Below are positions 8,909-19,464 of a stretch of 64,000 bases of DNA, piece by piece (positions within the stretch are counted from its first letter, which is position 1; each line of letters begins with the position of its first letter). The notes under the pieces are model-generated. The model made no database searches. It was given only the letters and a program-made list of their open reading frames with translations, and was not told the origin of the DNA. This stretch comes from Chitinophagales bacterium (GTDB lineage: Bacteria; Bacteroidota; Bacteroidia; Chitinophagales; Chitinophagaceae), in the NCBI GenBank assembly GCA_017303835.1, contig JAFLBI010000001.1, forward strand, positions 372,001 to 436,000, written 5' to 3'. The position numbers and the translations under genes are program-made.

Positions 8909-10645
8909 ATGAGAATAAGCTGCCTTTTATTATTGTCGATACTGTTGTTCTCAGAACGGGTAATCGCACAAACCTTCGATCCCTTTTCCTTATTCGGAAA
9001 GGGAAAGCTGTTCAAGTTAAATGGGGGTGTCAATGCATCCATGTTGTATAACTATTCATCCAATAGTACACCTGGGGTGAATCCTTTTAATTATGTCATC
9101 GGTGCCAACCTGAATGTTTATGTAAAAGGGATTAATATACCTTTCGATATTTCTTATTCCAATGCTCAGTTTTCATATCGATTTCAACCAATTCCTTTTA
9201 ATAGAATTGCCATTCACCCTAAGTACAAGATATACACTTTGCATGCTGGTACCATTTCCCTCACTACATCGCCTTATACTTTAAATGGTGCTCAATTCAA
9301 TGGTGCGGGTTTGGAGATAGCGCCTAAAAACTGGAAAATCATGGTGCTGGGTGGAAAGTTTTTGAAGGGTAGTGGTGATTTTTTGGTTAATCCTGATGCA
9401 CAACCTACTTATGAACGCTGGGGTAAAGGTTTAGGAGTTAGCCATAAATTTAAAAACCATGAAATAGGGGTTAATGTGTTTCATGCCAAAGAAGATACAG
9501 CCTCTGCCTTTAATTTCCCTGTAGAAGCTGGCATCACACCAAAAGAGAATATTGTATCAAGTTTGGTTGGTTCAGGGTCTATCAAGGGAATCAAGTACTC
9601 CTTCGAAGTTGCCAATAGTTTGCTAACCGATAACCTAACTGTACTCAATCCATTTAAGAGTAATAACCTCATGTCTAGGTTTATTAGCAATAATAGCAGT
9701 ACAAGGAGCAACTATGCAACCAATGCAAAGCTGAATTATCTTTTTGAGAAGATACAATTAGACGCCGGTTTGAGTTTTGAACGAGTGGATTTTAATTATC
9801 AAACCTTGGGATCCTTGTATAATATCAACGGATTTCAAAACATTGGTGTAACAGCTAACAAGTCTTTTTTTGGAGGAAAAGTTAATTTAAATGGACAGCT
9901 TGGTGTGCAGAACGATCTTGTAGATGATACAGCAATCAGTCAGAAGTCCAATCGCTTACTTGCTTCTGTGAATGCCAGTTATAGCCCAACCCAAAAATTA
10001 TCTTTCAATGCTTCTTATTCAAATACAAGAGGTGTAACGAATGTGCGCAACCTCAACAATATCGCGAATCAAAATAACCTTATCCCACAGTTTCTCGATT
10101 CGTTACGTTTGGTGCAGCTCAATCAGAATGCCAATTTTAGTGCGAATTACCAGATTGTATCAACAGCTGAAAAGAATAGTTCTGCCAATTTCAATTATTC
10201 CTTTCAAAAGGGTGATCAAAAGCAAGGTGATTTCTTTATCGATATGCAGGGAACAAAGTTCCATAATGCTTCCTTGAATTATTACACAGTGCTACCTAAA
10301 GTAGATACAAAATGGAGCTTTGGATTAAACTATAGCAGAACTACCCAAGGTGCAGATTCTAATAATATAAGAGCAGTAGGTTTCAACTTCAATTTCGGAA
10401 AAAAGATTTTCAAGCGAAAAGTAACACTCACACTTGGCTCTGGCTATAACACCACCTCTATGGCGGCAAGTGCTTCAGGTGTGAACATCATTAATTTCAG
10501 GTCAACGGCTAGTTATGTCATGTTTAAAAAGCATGTGTTTAACTACAATGCCATTTTCCAGATTCAGAGTAGAAGAAAGCTGGGAAGTCCGCAAACCAAT
10601 ACGAGTACCGGTGCCATGGGCCTGACTTATAATTATAACTTTTAA
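8909..10645 (+). CDS. predicted outer-membrane beta-barrel protein
   Basis: A 578-residue protein with a signal peptide (residues 1-21, ending VIAQ). The rest is rich in alternating polar/aromatic strands with many Asn, Ser, Tyr and Phe, and it ends in aromatic strands (GAMGLTYNYNF). A C-terminal Phe and short beta-strands of this kind are typical of outer-membrane barrels. No enzyme motif is visible. It begins 20 bp after the giant cargo gene and ends 3 bp before the next gene, so it is inside the operon. It may anchor or export the neighbouring surface proteins, but that is inference; I do not recognise a named family. Confidence 0.75.
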   Translation: MRISCLLLLSILLFSERVIAQTFDPFSLFGKGKLFKLNGGVNASMLYNYSSNSTPGVNPFNYVIGANLNVYVKGINIPFDISYSNAQFSYRFQPIPFNRIAIHPKYKIYTLHAGTISLTTSPYTLNGAQFNGAGLEIAPKNWKIMVLGGKFLKGSGDFLVNPDAQPTYERWGKGLGVSHKFKNHEIGVNVFHAKEDTASAFNFPVEAGITPKENIVSSLVGSGSIKGIKYSFEVANSLLTDNLTVLNPFKSNNLMSRFISNNSSTRSNYATNAKLNYLFEKIQLDAGLSFERVDFNYQTLGSLYNINGFQNIGVTANKSFFGGKVNLNGQLGVQNDLVDDTAISQKSNRLLASVNASYSPTQKLSFNASYSNTRGVTNVRNLNNIANQNNLIPQFLDSLRLVQLNQNANFSANYQIVSTAEKNSSANFNYSFQKGDQKQGDFFIDMQGTKFHNASLNYYTVLPKVDTKWSFGLNYSRTTQGADSNNIRAVGFNFNFGKKIFKRKVTLTLGSGYNTTSMAASASGVNIINFRSTASYVMFKKHVFNYNAIFQIQSRRKLGSPQTNTSTGAMGLTYNYNF

Positions 10646-10648
10646 AGT

Positions 10649-12130
10649 ATGCGTTTATACAATTTTATGATACGTTCAGCTTGCTTTGTGCTGGTTTTAC
10701 TCATTGTTCAAGTGAGCGGACTTGCACAAGGGAATATTAATTATCCCATTAATATTTCTCCAGTCATATTTCCGCCTTTCCCATCAAGCATACAGATGCT
10801 GAGTAATGCAACCACGCCAAGTATCTATTTAACGATCAATAACAAGTCGTCGAATGCCACTGTGCAAAATGTGTTATTGGGTGTAACTATTCAGGGAAAT
10901 GGTTTTACTGCGCAAACGAGATCTTTGAATAATACTTTTCCTGTTACCTTGGTGGGCAATACGCCATTAAGACTTTCGAATGTTGATTTTGCCAGCTTGT
11001 ATAATTTCGCCAATTTATCAGGTATTAGTTTGGCGCAGTTCAATAGTGCTTTCCCTCAATCTGTCATTACTTATGGGTTTGTGGTATATGATGCGGTAAC
11101 CAAATTACAATTAAGCGATCGAGTGACATATCAAGTCACTTTTGCTATCAATAATCCCCCTTTGCTGAATTCGCCTTCCAATAACAGCCTTATTGTTGAG
11201 CGTGGTGTACAGAATATTTTCTTTCAGTGGCAGCCGAGGCAAGCAACCGCAGCCGGTTCGGTAAGGTACAAGCTACAGATCATTCGTTTGTTGGATACGT
11301 TAATCAATCCACAAATGGCATTCACCGGTTCGCCTACTTATTTTTTTGAAGACAGTACGATCACCAATACCTATAACTATAATGCCTTCAATCCACCATT
11401 ACTAAGTAATCAAAAGTATGCATGGAGGGTTCAGGCAGTTCCTATTGATAATGGAGGGTTTACGGCAACAACCTTTGCTAACGGTGGTTATTCCAATGTA
11501 GAATCCTTCAGGTATGTAGCAGAATGTAAAACACCTTCACAGGTAACTGGTTCTAATATCAGTGTGAATGGTGCCACTATTTCATGGTCTTCTTTTACCA
11601 ATAATCAAACCTTCGCATTGTCTTATAAAACCCAGACTAGTGCCACGTGGACCAATGTACCCATTCCCTCAAACAATATCAGCAACAGTTTTGCTATGAG
11701 TAAGCTGGCAGAGGGAACCAATTATCAAGTAAAAATAATGGGCTTCTGTTTTGGCGGACAAACTGTTGAATCGCCGGTATATAATTTCAAAACAAGTGTT
11801 ACTGTCAAGGCTTCGGATACTGCTAAGAAGGTTGCCAATGCAGTAGTTGCAGATATCAAAGCAGCTTGCGGACAAAAACCAGTACTTGGTCAGTTATCGC
11901 AAGCGGCATTAACAGCCTTAGCGGATAATGATGTCATTACTGCAGGCGATTATAGAATAGTGGTGAGTAATGTACGTGGAGCTGCCGGTCTGTTTAGTGG
12001 AAATGGAGTAGTAGATGTGTGGTTGAATGGAAAAGTCTTTAAAGTGAATGTCAGTTTTCAGAACGTAAGAATCAATGTAGATAAGCGGGTGATTGATGGG
12101 AATATTAATCTTGTCACCTCTTCAAATTAA
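10649..12130 (+). CDS. fibronectin type III / TANFOR-like surface protein
   Basis: A 493-residue protein with a signal peptide (residues 1-26, ending GLAQ). An N-terminal beta domain (about 30-170) contains PPFPSSIQMLSN and a statement of unstretched strands resembling, from memory, the TANFOR domain of Bacteroidota. A second Ig/FN3-like domain (about 175-290, with the core FFQWQP) follows, then an FN3 domain (about 295-385, ISWSSF). The C-terminal 100 residues are a mixed domain of unknown function. It starts 3 bp after the barrel gene and ends 7 bp before the next start, so translational coupling is likely. The family assignment is tentative; location at the cell surface or periplasm is probable. 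Confidence 0.7.
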   Translation: MRLYNFMIRSACFVLVLLIVQVSGLAQGNINYPINISPVIFPPFPSSIQMLSNATTPSIYLTINNKSSNATVQNVLLGVTIQGNGFTAQTRSLNNTFPVTLVGNTPLRLSNVDFASLYNFANLSGISLAQFNSAFPQSVITYGFVVYDAVTKLQLSDRVTYQVTFAINNPPLLNSPSNNSLIVERGVQNIFFQWQPRQATAAGSVRYKLQIIRLLDTLINPQMAFTGSPTYFFEDSTITNTYNYNAFNPPLLSNQKYAWRVQAVPIDNGGFTATTFANGGYSNVESFRYVAECKTPSQVTGSNISVNGATISWSSFTNNQTFALSYKTQTSATWTNVPIPSNNISNSFAMSKLAEGTNYQVKIMGFCFGGQTVESPVYNFKTSVTVKASDTAKKVANAVVADIKAACGQKPVLGQLSQAALTALADNDVITAGDYRIVVSNVRGAAGLFSGNGVVDVWLNGKVFKVNVSFQNVRINVDKRVIDGNINLVTSSN

Positions 12131-12137
12131 GCTTAGT

Positions 12138-15100
12138 ATGAAGAATAAGATATTTTATTTGGTTGTATTCCTGTTGATTGGTAGTGTTTGTTACACAGCC
12201 TACGGAAGAAATATTGGTGCTGCTGCAGGGCATGAAGACAGCATATTCACGAAGGGTAACTTTTTGCCTAGAGAAGCTTCGCCTACAAGATTCAATTATC
12301 TGGAATCAGCAGAGCGCCTGTCAAATTCAATCTACTTAGAAGATCAGGGCAATCAAGCTGTTCAAAGTACCATTGATTCTGCGAGAGCAACATTTTCAAC
12401 CATCAGTTTACGGAACAGGTGGATTGATAATATTACCAATAACGTTACCATGGCTGCGCCATTTGGCATGAGTAGAACCATTGCGCCGCATAATACCACT
12501 TATCAAATTGCTTTCGCGAATATTCGTTTTACAAGTGCCGGTGCTATTGCCAGGGTTTTTGCAAGATGTACGCCTAATGGGGGCACCAATGGCGAACTGT
12601 ATTTTGCTGGTAATGTCAATCTTTCGAGAGTTGGGGGCGTAGGTAGTAACAATACTTTATCGTTAATCGGAAACCAGAGTATCAGCTATAACAATAACAC
12701 ATTGGTGTTAAAAATTTCTGGAGCACCAGCTTCAGATCCCTCTCAGTTTGTATTTGATTGTAACGGTTTTACTTCTTTGAATATTAGGGCAATAGTTGAA
12801 ATTAGAGCAAGCAATTATTTTCCAGTTGATTCTACCAATTTCACCAGACAGAATGGTGCTGGCATAAACTCTGCAGTTTTTGCAGTGACTTTAAACAAGT
12901 GGGAAGATTTGAATAAAGAGGGCGTTTCTTTTCCGGGCCTTTTTGGTAATGCCAGAATACCCAACTATTTCTTTAAAATCAATTCTGCCATACTTGACTT
13001 AACCACATTAAGTAATCCTACTAATGCAGATATTGCCCGACATATCAGGGAAAATGTTACAGCATTACCCAACACATGGGTAGGCTTAGGCATTACGGCC
13101 ATGGATGTATATCTGCCAGCGTATTTTAATGTGAAGAATACAACCAAGCGCACAAGAGTACCTGTTACCTATGGTGTTGTTGATGAATATGGGTTTAGTT
13201 TTCGGGTTAGTTCAAAAAGTCCAATACTCAATCTAAGCGATAAAGCCGGTAGTGCCAATGGATGGTCTTTCAGCATTAATCGATTTGATCTTTGGTATCA
13301 GAAAGACGCCATCATTACCAATAGCAGTAGTTTCTCTGGTAAAATTGTATTGCCGGTAGAAGATCAGGGTTTTGCTGATCGTGGTGTGCCTTTTACTGCA
13401 AAGTATGTACAAACTGATAGCAGGTCTGGAGGTGAAGAATTTGATGTAAGTGTGGACGAGAGCGGATTTGTTACCGCAAAGAATTTTAGAGGCTATTTAT
13501 TATTCAATAGTGGTGATGTAGAGCTTTCTTTTAAAGTAAAGCAAAATAAGTTGATGCCCAAGTTGGTGATGTCGGGTCAATTTGGACTGAGTGCCAATCG
13601 TCAGGGAGATATGTATCAGCCTTCGGAGCAGGCTAAAAAAGCGAAAGAAGCGAAGGCTGAAGCTAAAGCGGCCAAAAAGAATAAGTCATTCACGCCTGTT
13701 GATATGGCGATTGATGATATTGAATTTCAGGAATTGGTGATGCAAACAGAAACTGCTCCTTTCTTACAGGTAAAATACCTGGGGGCTAAGGCAGAAATGG
13801 AGATTGGCAGTTTTGGTGCACAGGTGGCAGTAGAATTGAGAACAGGGTTTAATTCAAAGGGTGCAGCTGATCCCAATGCCAGCTGTTTGCATTTTGATGC
13901 TGCTTTGCAGTTTATGGAGGGCAAGATAGGCGGAGCCATGGGTATTGATATTTACAGTAGAACAAATATCACAGCTGGATCTTTCGATTTTGAGGATATC
14001 AAATTTACCAGCGTAAATATTGCAGCGAAATTCAGTGGGGTTGAGTTTGACGGTGCATTGGATATCATGGATAATCCTTCATACGGAAGAGGTTTCAGTG
14101 GCCAGATGATCCTTACTGTAGCAAAAACACTTAAGGTAAAAGCTGGGGCCATGTTCGGAACTAAATACAAATCAGATGGCTCTAGTTTTTCATATTTCAA
14201 CATTGATGGTGGTGCTGATTTTAAGCCGGCAGGTGTTGTTGTGTTTGGTGCTGTGAAAATCACCGGTTTCCAGGGGGGCGTTACGTATAAAATGGATGTC
14301 GTAAAGCCAAGTGGTAACTATCCTATAACAGTAACAGGGGTTTCTTATGTGCCCAATGAAAATTCTTTTTTGCGGTTAAGAGCCGGGGTATATATGTCTG
14401 TTGGTGATGAGAAAATGCTCAGTGGTTTTGGCGGACTAGAATTTGTCTTCAATCAAAATTGGGGCTTGGAAGAAGTGTCCATCAGCGGTAATGCACAGAT
14501 TTTTTCGCAGATGCCCAATGATGATAAGACCAAAATTTCTCCATTAACACAGGGTAGGCAACAGACATACATGTCTTATAAAGCTAGCCAGGGAGAAGAT
14601 GTGGCAGATAGCGAAGAGTCAAATGGCGTATCTGCATCACGTGCAAGAAGACCGGGTGCAGGCAGTGGTGGTACAGTGGGTAATAGCCCTGGTGGTGAGT
14701 TACAAATCCCGGATACCATTAGTGTGATTGCGCAAATGCGTGAATTGAAGCCTCGACTTGATTCTGCTTATAATTTAATGAAGAGAACTGAAAATGAATT
14801 AAATGTCACTCGGGCAACACTGGCCAAAAATGAGCGCATATATGCTGGTATGAAACATAGAAGTGATTCTATTTCAAACCCTGCGAGAACGTCTATTGCA
14901 GCTAGATTCAATAGTTTCTTTTCACCAACTGCTAGTCTCGGAACTTATAGTTACCGATCAAGAAATTTAGACATATGGCCAGAAGTAGCGCGTTTGCTGA
15001 ATATACCTGAGACCGGATTTACAACTGTACGTCGTGCCAACTATACAGTTCCAACACAAGCACGCATCGATAAGATTAAGGATTCTTTGACAAGGGTTTA

Positions 15101-17312
15101 TGCCAATACCGCACAGTCCAAATCCTTGCGAGATTATTATGATGCTAGAAGACGTATTTGTGAGAAAGAGCAAGAGTCTGCTCAACTTGCGATTAATACG
15201 TATCAAAACTTAGTGAAGAATGAAACGCTTCGCGTTCGTTTCGGTTATCAGCCTTTTATTCTAGCTAATAAGCCTTTCAATGACGCCCGGAAACAACACT
15301 GGGAGGGTGTTAAGATAAATTATAGAGATTCTGTAAATTATTATCGAGCCAAAGGAGATGAAGCCCATAATCTGGCCACGCAAGTAATTCCAATTCGTGC
15401 AGTTTTTGGTGACTCCTCCAGATTAAATGATGGGATATGGCGAAAAAATGGTCAGTACAATTTTGCCAGAAACCGTAATGGGCAAGAAGTTGCCACGCTA
15501 CTGATTTCCTACCCTTTAATAGATCAAGCGAAAATACTCTATGACTATTATCAAATAATACTTATTCCCAAGTTTCCTGTGGAAGATAGTATGACCAACC
15601 TGCTCACCAATGTCATTAAACCTTTGCAATTCCAGGAAGCAGATTTGAAGGGTAGGCTCCAAGATCAATTTAATAAACATTATAACTTAGCTAAAACATA
15701 CAATGATACTTTTGTAGTAGTCAATAATGCCAATCAGCAAGTTGTTAGAGCATTTCAGTTAAAAGTGCGCAAAGCTACCGGTGCCAAACTAAATGCTGCT
15801 GATGAGGCGGTAATTACAAATGCAGATGCCGCCTATGCGAAGGCTAAACCCATTATTGACCACTGGAATTACCTTAATAAAGTAGTGGCGCTAGACAATA
15901 GTCTGGCTGCCAGCCAAAAAGCAGTAGATAATGCCCGAAACACGCTCAATTCTGCTACTGCTTCGCAACAACAAAAAAATGCGGCACAGCAGGCACTGAA
16001 TAGTTCACTTGCACAACTTAGGGCTGATAGTGCAGCTATTGCCAGAAGAATTTTGGAAGAAAATGGAGGACCAATTTTTGAGCTTTCTAAGTTGGAATTA
16101 TATCACATCAATAAGGCAGTTAGAGTTAATGTAGAAAGAGATCCATTTAAAAAGCGGAAACAATTATGGGCTGAACATGAGCGATTAGTGAATCAAATTG
16201 CGGGGCTGATTACAAGTCAACAAGATAGATTTAATACGGCTAAACCATCTCCTGAACAGTTCAAAAAATCATTAGATAGTTTGACAGTGCTAAGAGATAA
16301 AGCAAATGCTGATGCACGTAATTCTGGTGGGGTGAATATTGTTAGACAATTCGCATATAACCTACTTAATTTTCCAGAGGAAGCTAGTGTGTTTGCGTAT
16401 ATGTATCAAGGGAAAACTGATAGGCAAAATGATTTTACGCCAATTGATAAAGCTATTGATACCGCAGAAGCTTGGTTGGCTGCTGCTGTTACAAAGATCA
16501 ATGACTCCTTAAAAAACGCTAGAAACAATAGCTCTTTTGAAAGACAGGTGGTGGTGCCCGGCGGATTGCGTCCTGATGGTAATCCTCAGTTCTGGGGTGA
16601 TTTCTTACTGAAGATTGATATCAAGAATAGTACGGTCTCTTTGGCCATGGATGTGTATACGTCCATTGATATTGCCAGTATTGAAGTTATTCGAGGCGCA
16701 ATGGATGGTAATGCTAAAGCAGGTACGCTCGATTTGGTGGTGTCTGGAAGAACTTTCGACTTGAACATAGGAACAGAAAGTGCGCCTTGTAGTGTGGGCT
16801 TCTCACTAGGTAATTTCATCAAAGGGTCAGGAAGCTTCTATGCCCAAGTCAATAATCGACACTCAGGTGGTAATGTCAATGCCTCTAATTTCAATATGAA
16901 ATTTGGTATGAGTGGCCAAGTTTCCTGGAGTGGTAGTGCCGGCTTGAGTGGTGTTGTAGAAGGGTATGCTACTATTTATGGCGGATTATCCTTTAGTCTG
17001 AACGCATCTCGTTATGATAATTTTATTTGTAGTGCTACAAACCAGAAAGGCGGCTTAGAAGGTTGGTATGGTGAAGGTAGAATGAATGTAATGGTGGGTG
17101 CTGCTGCCGGGGTTAAAATTTTAGGATACAACATAGAAATTTTCAGGGCTGAAGCTCGTGCGGGGCTACGTGCAAGAGGACCTGTTCCACTCTTCGTGAC
17201 TGGTAATATGCAATTCAGTTACGGTGTAAGAGTTTTGGGTACAAATTACACCGGCAGGTTTGATATTGGCTTTACTTATGGAACCTCTTGTGCAATACCC
17301 GGTTTGAATTAA
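12138..17312 (+). CDS. giant exported protein: beta-rich halves joined by a long coiled coil
   Basis: I place the start at ATG 12138 (1724 residues), not 12093, because only the later start gives a signal peptide at the N-terminus (MKNKIFYLVVFLLIGSVCYTAYG) and it avoids overlap with the gene ending at 12130. Residues about 100-830 are beta-rich, with repeated glycine-rich strands. A Lys/Ala helix lies at about 510-525 (AKKAKEAKAEAKAAKKNK). Residues about 870-1480 are charged and helical, coiled-coil-like. The last 240 residues return to glycine-rich beta strands. I do not recognise the family. Its place in the operon suggests a scaffold or fibre partner of the secreted cargo. Confidence 0.75.
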   Translation: MKNKIFYLVVFLLIGSVCYTAYGRNIGAAAGHEDSIFTKGNFLPREASPTRFNYLESAERLSNSIYLEDQGNQAVQSTIDSARATFSTISLRNRWIDNITNNVTMAAPFGMSRTIAPHNTTYQIAFANIRFTSAGAIARVFARCTPNGGTNGELYFAGNVNLSRVGGVGSNNTLSLIGNQSISYNNNTLVLKISGAPASDPSQFVFDCNGFTSLNIRAIVEIRASNYFPVDSTNFTRQNGAGINSAVFAVTLNKWEDLNKEGVSFPGLFGNARIPNYFFKINSAILDLTTLSNPTNADIARHIRENVTALPNTWVGLGITAMDVYLPAYFNVKNTTKRTRVPVTYGVVDEYGFSFRVSSKSPILNLSDKAGSANGWSFSINRFDLWYQKDAIITNSSSFSGKIVLPVEDQGFADRGVPFTAKYVQTDSRSGGEEFDVSVDESGFVTAKNFRGYLLFNSGDVELSFKVKQNKLMPKLVMSGQFGLSANRQGDMYQPSEQAKKAKEAKAEAKAAKKNKSFTPVDMAIDDIEFQELVMQTETAPFLQVKYLGAKAEMEIGSFGAQVAVELRTGFNSKGAADPNASCLHFDAALQFMEGKIGGAMGIDIYSRTNITAGSFDFEDIKFTSVNIAAKFSGVEFDGALDIMDNPSYGRGFSGQMILTVAKTLKVKAGAMFGTKYKSDGSSFSYFNIDGGADFKPAGVVVFGAVKITGFQGGVTYKMDVVKPSGNYPITVTGVSYVPNENSFLRLRAGVYMSVGDEKMLSGFGGLEFVFNQNWGLEEVSISGNAQIFSQMPNDDKTKISPLTQGRQQTYMSYKASQGEDVADSEESNGVSASRARRPGAGSGGTVGNSPGGELQIPDTISVIAQMRELKPRLDSAYNLMKRTENELNVTRATLAKNERIYAGMKHRSDSISNPARTSIAARFNSFFSPTASLGTYSYRSRNLDIWPEVARLLNIPETGFTTVRRANYTVPTQARIDKIKDSLTRVYANTAQSKSLRDYYDARRRICEKEQESAQLAINTYQNLVKNETLRVRFGYQPFILANKPFNDARKQHWEGVKINYRDSVNYYRAKGDEAHNLATQVIPIRAVFGDSSRLNDGIWRKNGQYNFARNRNGQEVATLLISYPLIDQAKILYDYYQIILIPKFPVEDSMTNLLTNVIKPLQFQEADLKGRLQDQFNKHYNLAKTYNDTFVVVNNANQQVVRAFQLKVRKATGAKLNAADEAVITNADAAYAKAKPIIDHWNYLNKVVALDNSLAASQKAVDNARNTLNSATASQQQKNAAQQALNSSLAQLRADSAAIARRILEENGGPIFELSKLELYHINKAVRVNVERDPFKKRKQLWAEHERLVNQIAGLITSQQDRFNTAKPSPEQFKKSLDSLTVLRDKANADARNSGGVNIVRQFAYNLLNFPEEASVFAYMYQGKTDRQNDFTPIDKAIDTAEAWLAAAVTKINDSLKNARNNSSFERQVVVPGGLRPDGNPQFWGDFLLKIDIKNSTVSLAMDVYTSIDIASIEVIRGAMDGNAKAGTLDLVVSGRTFDLNIGTESAPCSVGFSLGNFIKGSGSFYAQVNNRHSGGNVNASNFNMKFGMSGQVSWSGSAGLSGVVEGYATIYGGLSFSLNASRYDNFICSATNQKGGLEGWYGEGRMNVMVGAAAGVKILGYNIEIFRAEARAGLRARGPVPLFVTGNMQFSYGVRVLGTNYTGRFDIGFTYGTSCAIPGLN

Positions 17313-17327
17313 TTAATATAGTAAGTT

Positions 17328-19406
17328 ATGATGATGGTACGTCTATTGAATAGGTTTATAATGCTTTTAGTGCTTAGCGGATTGAGTTACGGTTCAATGG
17401 CCCAACTAAGTGCGCCAACAACGGTGAAAACGGTTGCATTTAAAGAGGGTAAAAATGTATATGTCCGTTGGTTTCTGGGTGATGCCAAACAATGGAGAGC
17501 TGCCAATGATAAAGGGTATTTTGTGGAACGATCGGTAAAGGGTGCGAATAATTTTCAGCGATTGCACACTGCGCCCATAAGACCCATCACCGAACAGCAA
17601 GCACTCAAATACAACAAGGAGTCGGATGCGTTTGCACTTCATTCAATTCTAAAGGCTAAGCCCAATCCAGCCAAGCCTGCAGATCTTGAAGCAGATAATA
17701 GTGTATATGCCATGTTTATCTTATTGTCTTCATACGCCCCGGGTAATGCTTATTTATCTGCATCAGGTTTTACAGATTCCACTGCTGTTGTAGGAACCAG
17801 TTATGTGTATCGAGTGGTGGTAAATGGTATTCCTGTCAATAATCAAGACATCACTACCGCCGAAGTATCGGGCAATTCAATGAAAGGCAGCATGCCTGTA
17901 ATCAGTGCCGCTTTTGGTGATAAAGTAGCTAAGCTTAGCTGGAATGTGGATTCAATCAAGCAAGAGTATCCTGTGGTGATAGTGGAACGCTCTACAGACA
18001 CTATTAACTATACACGTATCACAGGCCGTCCATTGATTACCTCACTTGAACAAGAAGGCGCGGATGCAGATTCTACTAAGGGACTTATGGGTTACAGCGA
18101 TGAATCTGTGGTCAACAAAACCACTTATTATTACCGCTTGCGCGGGATCAATATTTTTGGCGTGTTGAGTGATCCCAGTAATGTTGTTTCAGGCCGTCCC
18201 GAGCCGGCTTTTGCATCGAGACCAAGAATTCTTTCTGTAGATACCCTTGCCAATCGATTTGCAATGACTTTCTCTATAGTTGATTCACTCAAATCTCAGG
18301 TCAGCAATTATGAAATCTGGACTTCAGAAACCAGCGACGATTCTACCTTTGTTAAGTTAACCCAGTTTACGCCCAAGCGTGGGCCGGGTGTGATGCAAAC
18401 ATCATTTGCCTATCAACCCAAAGAGACCAACTATTTTGTATTGAAAGCGGTGCTCAAAAAAGATCGCTCTGCCATTGCTTCTGTTCCTTATTTGTACTTG
18501 CTCAAAGATTCTATTCCGCCCGTAGCACCTTTAGGGCTTGTTGGCAAAATTGATACTGCAGGCAATGTAGTGCTTACTTGGACGGCCAATACCGAAGAAG
18601 ATCTCAACGGGTATAAAGTGTATAAGTCCACCGTAGGGCCTGATAGCAAAACAGTTATCCCTTTGCAAGCTGAGCCGCTCACTGTTACTGAGTTCAAAGA
18701 GAAAGTACTGGTGAAGCAATTGAATCGCGATATCTATTATACAATAACCGCATTGGACAATAAGTTCAATGAATCGAAGTATGCCAGTTTTATTTTGGTG
18801 CAAAGACCTGATGTAATCGCGCCTGCACCACCTGTATTAAGAACGGTACAAATGCAGCCTGATGGTAAGTCGATTGCCATCCAGTGGTCGAAAAGTTTTA
18901 GTAAGGATGTGCGAGATTATGTGATTGAAAGACGCTTGAATGGCGACTCACTAGACACTGAGTGGAAACAAATTTTTACCGCAAGCGGATTAGATACTGC
19001 TTATGCCGATGCCGCGATTCAGCAGTTTACTTCTTATGAGTATAGATTACATGCTGTTGACAGCAGCAACCTCAAAAGCGAGCTGTCTTTGGCCCTGTCT
19101 TATATTGCTAAAAAGCCGGCGCAGAAGGTAAAGACCTTCACCAATTTGAATGCCTATGTATCGCGCGAGAAAAAATACATTGAACTAAACTGGAACTTGA
19201 GCAATACAGATGTTGTGGAAGTGCTGATTTATAGAGCCGAGAACCGTAATGAAAATGAAGTAAGCTTAATTGCAACCTTGCCGGCATCGAAAAAGATTTA
19301 TGACGATGAGAGCATTAAGGAGAACACGCTTTATACCTATTACATAAAAGCGGTGTTTAGAAATGGGGGTTCCAGTGAGTTCCAGAAAATTGATGTTGAA
19401 TTCTAA
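17328..19406 (+). CDS. multi-domain fibronectin type III exported protein
   Basis: A 692-residue protein with a signal peptide (about residues 1-26, ending GSMAQ). The body consists of roughly five FN3-like modules. Each has the strand pattern of hits such as VYRVVVNG, YYYRLRGINIFG, YYTITALDNKFNES, YEYRLHAVDSSN and YTYYIKAVFRNG. No sorting tail is visible at the C-terminus, so it is probably periplasmic or outer-membrane associated instead of T9SS-released. Three ATG codons in a row (17328, 17331, 17334) leave the exact start open. It follows the giant coiled-coil gene by 15 bp and closes the operon; a stem-loop terminator lies about 25 bp downstream. Confidence 0.8.
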   Translation: MMMVRLLNRFIMLLVLSGLSYGSMAQLSAPTTVKTVAFKEGKNVYVRWFLGDAKQWRAANDKGYFVERSVKGANNFQRLHTAPIRPITEQQALKYNKESDAFALHSILKAKPNPAKPADLEADNSVYAMFILLSSYAPGNAYLSASGFTDSTAVVGTSYVYRVVVNGIPVNNQDITTAEVSGNSMKGSMPVISAAFGDKVAKLSWNVDSIKQEYPVVIVERSTDTINYTRITGRPLITSLEQEGADADSTKGLMGYSDESVVNKTTYYYRLRGINIFGVLSDPSNVVSGRPEPAFASRPRILSVDTLANRFAMTFSIVDSLKSQVSNYEIWTSETSDDSTFVKLTQFTPKRGPGVMQTSFAYQPKETNYFVLKAVLKKDRSAIASVPYLYLLKDSIPPVAPLGLVGKIDTAGNVVLTWTANTEEDLNGYKVYKSTVGPDSKTVIPLQAEPLTVTEFKEKVLVKQLNRDIYYTITALDNKFNESKYASFILVQRPDVIAPAPPVLRTVQMQPDGKSIAIQWSKSFSKDVRDYVIERRLNGDSLDTEWKQIFTASGLDTAYADAAIQQFTSYEYRLHAVDSSNLKSELSLALSYIAKKPAQKVKTFTNLNAYVSREKKYIELNWNLSNTDVVEVLIYRAENRNENEVSLIATLPASKKIYDDESIKENTLYTYYIKAVFRNGGSSEFQKIDVEF

Positions 19407-19431
19407 TCATTAAGTATTTACTGAATGATGT

Positions 19432-19464
19432 AAAGGTTGGTGGAAACACCAGCCTTTATTGTTT
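19432..19464 (+). terminator. terminator of the surface-protein operon
   Basis: Stem AAAGGTTGGTG (19432-19442), loop GAAA, stem CACCAGCCTTT (19447-19457), then ATTGTTT. It stands 25 bp after the last operon stop codon. The core GGTTGGTG/CACCAGCC also starts the family of related inverted repeats found downstream. Confidence 0.7.

Noticed and set aside
12093..12137. Upstream start for the 1724-residue protein
   Set aside because: It would overlap the preceding gene and put 15 residues before the signal peptide.
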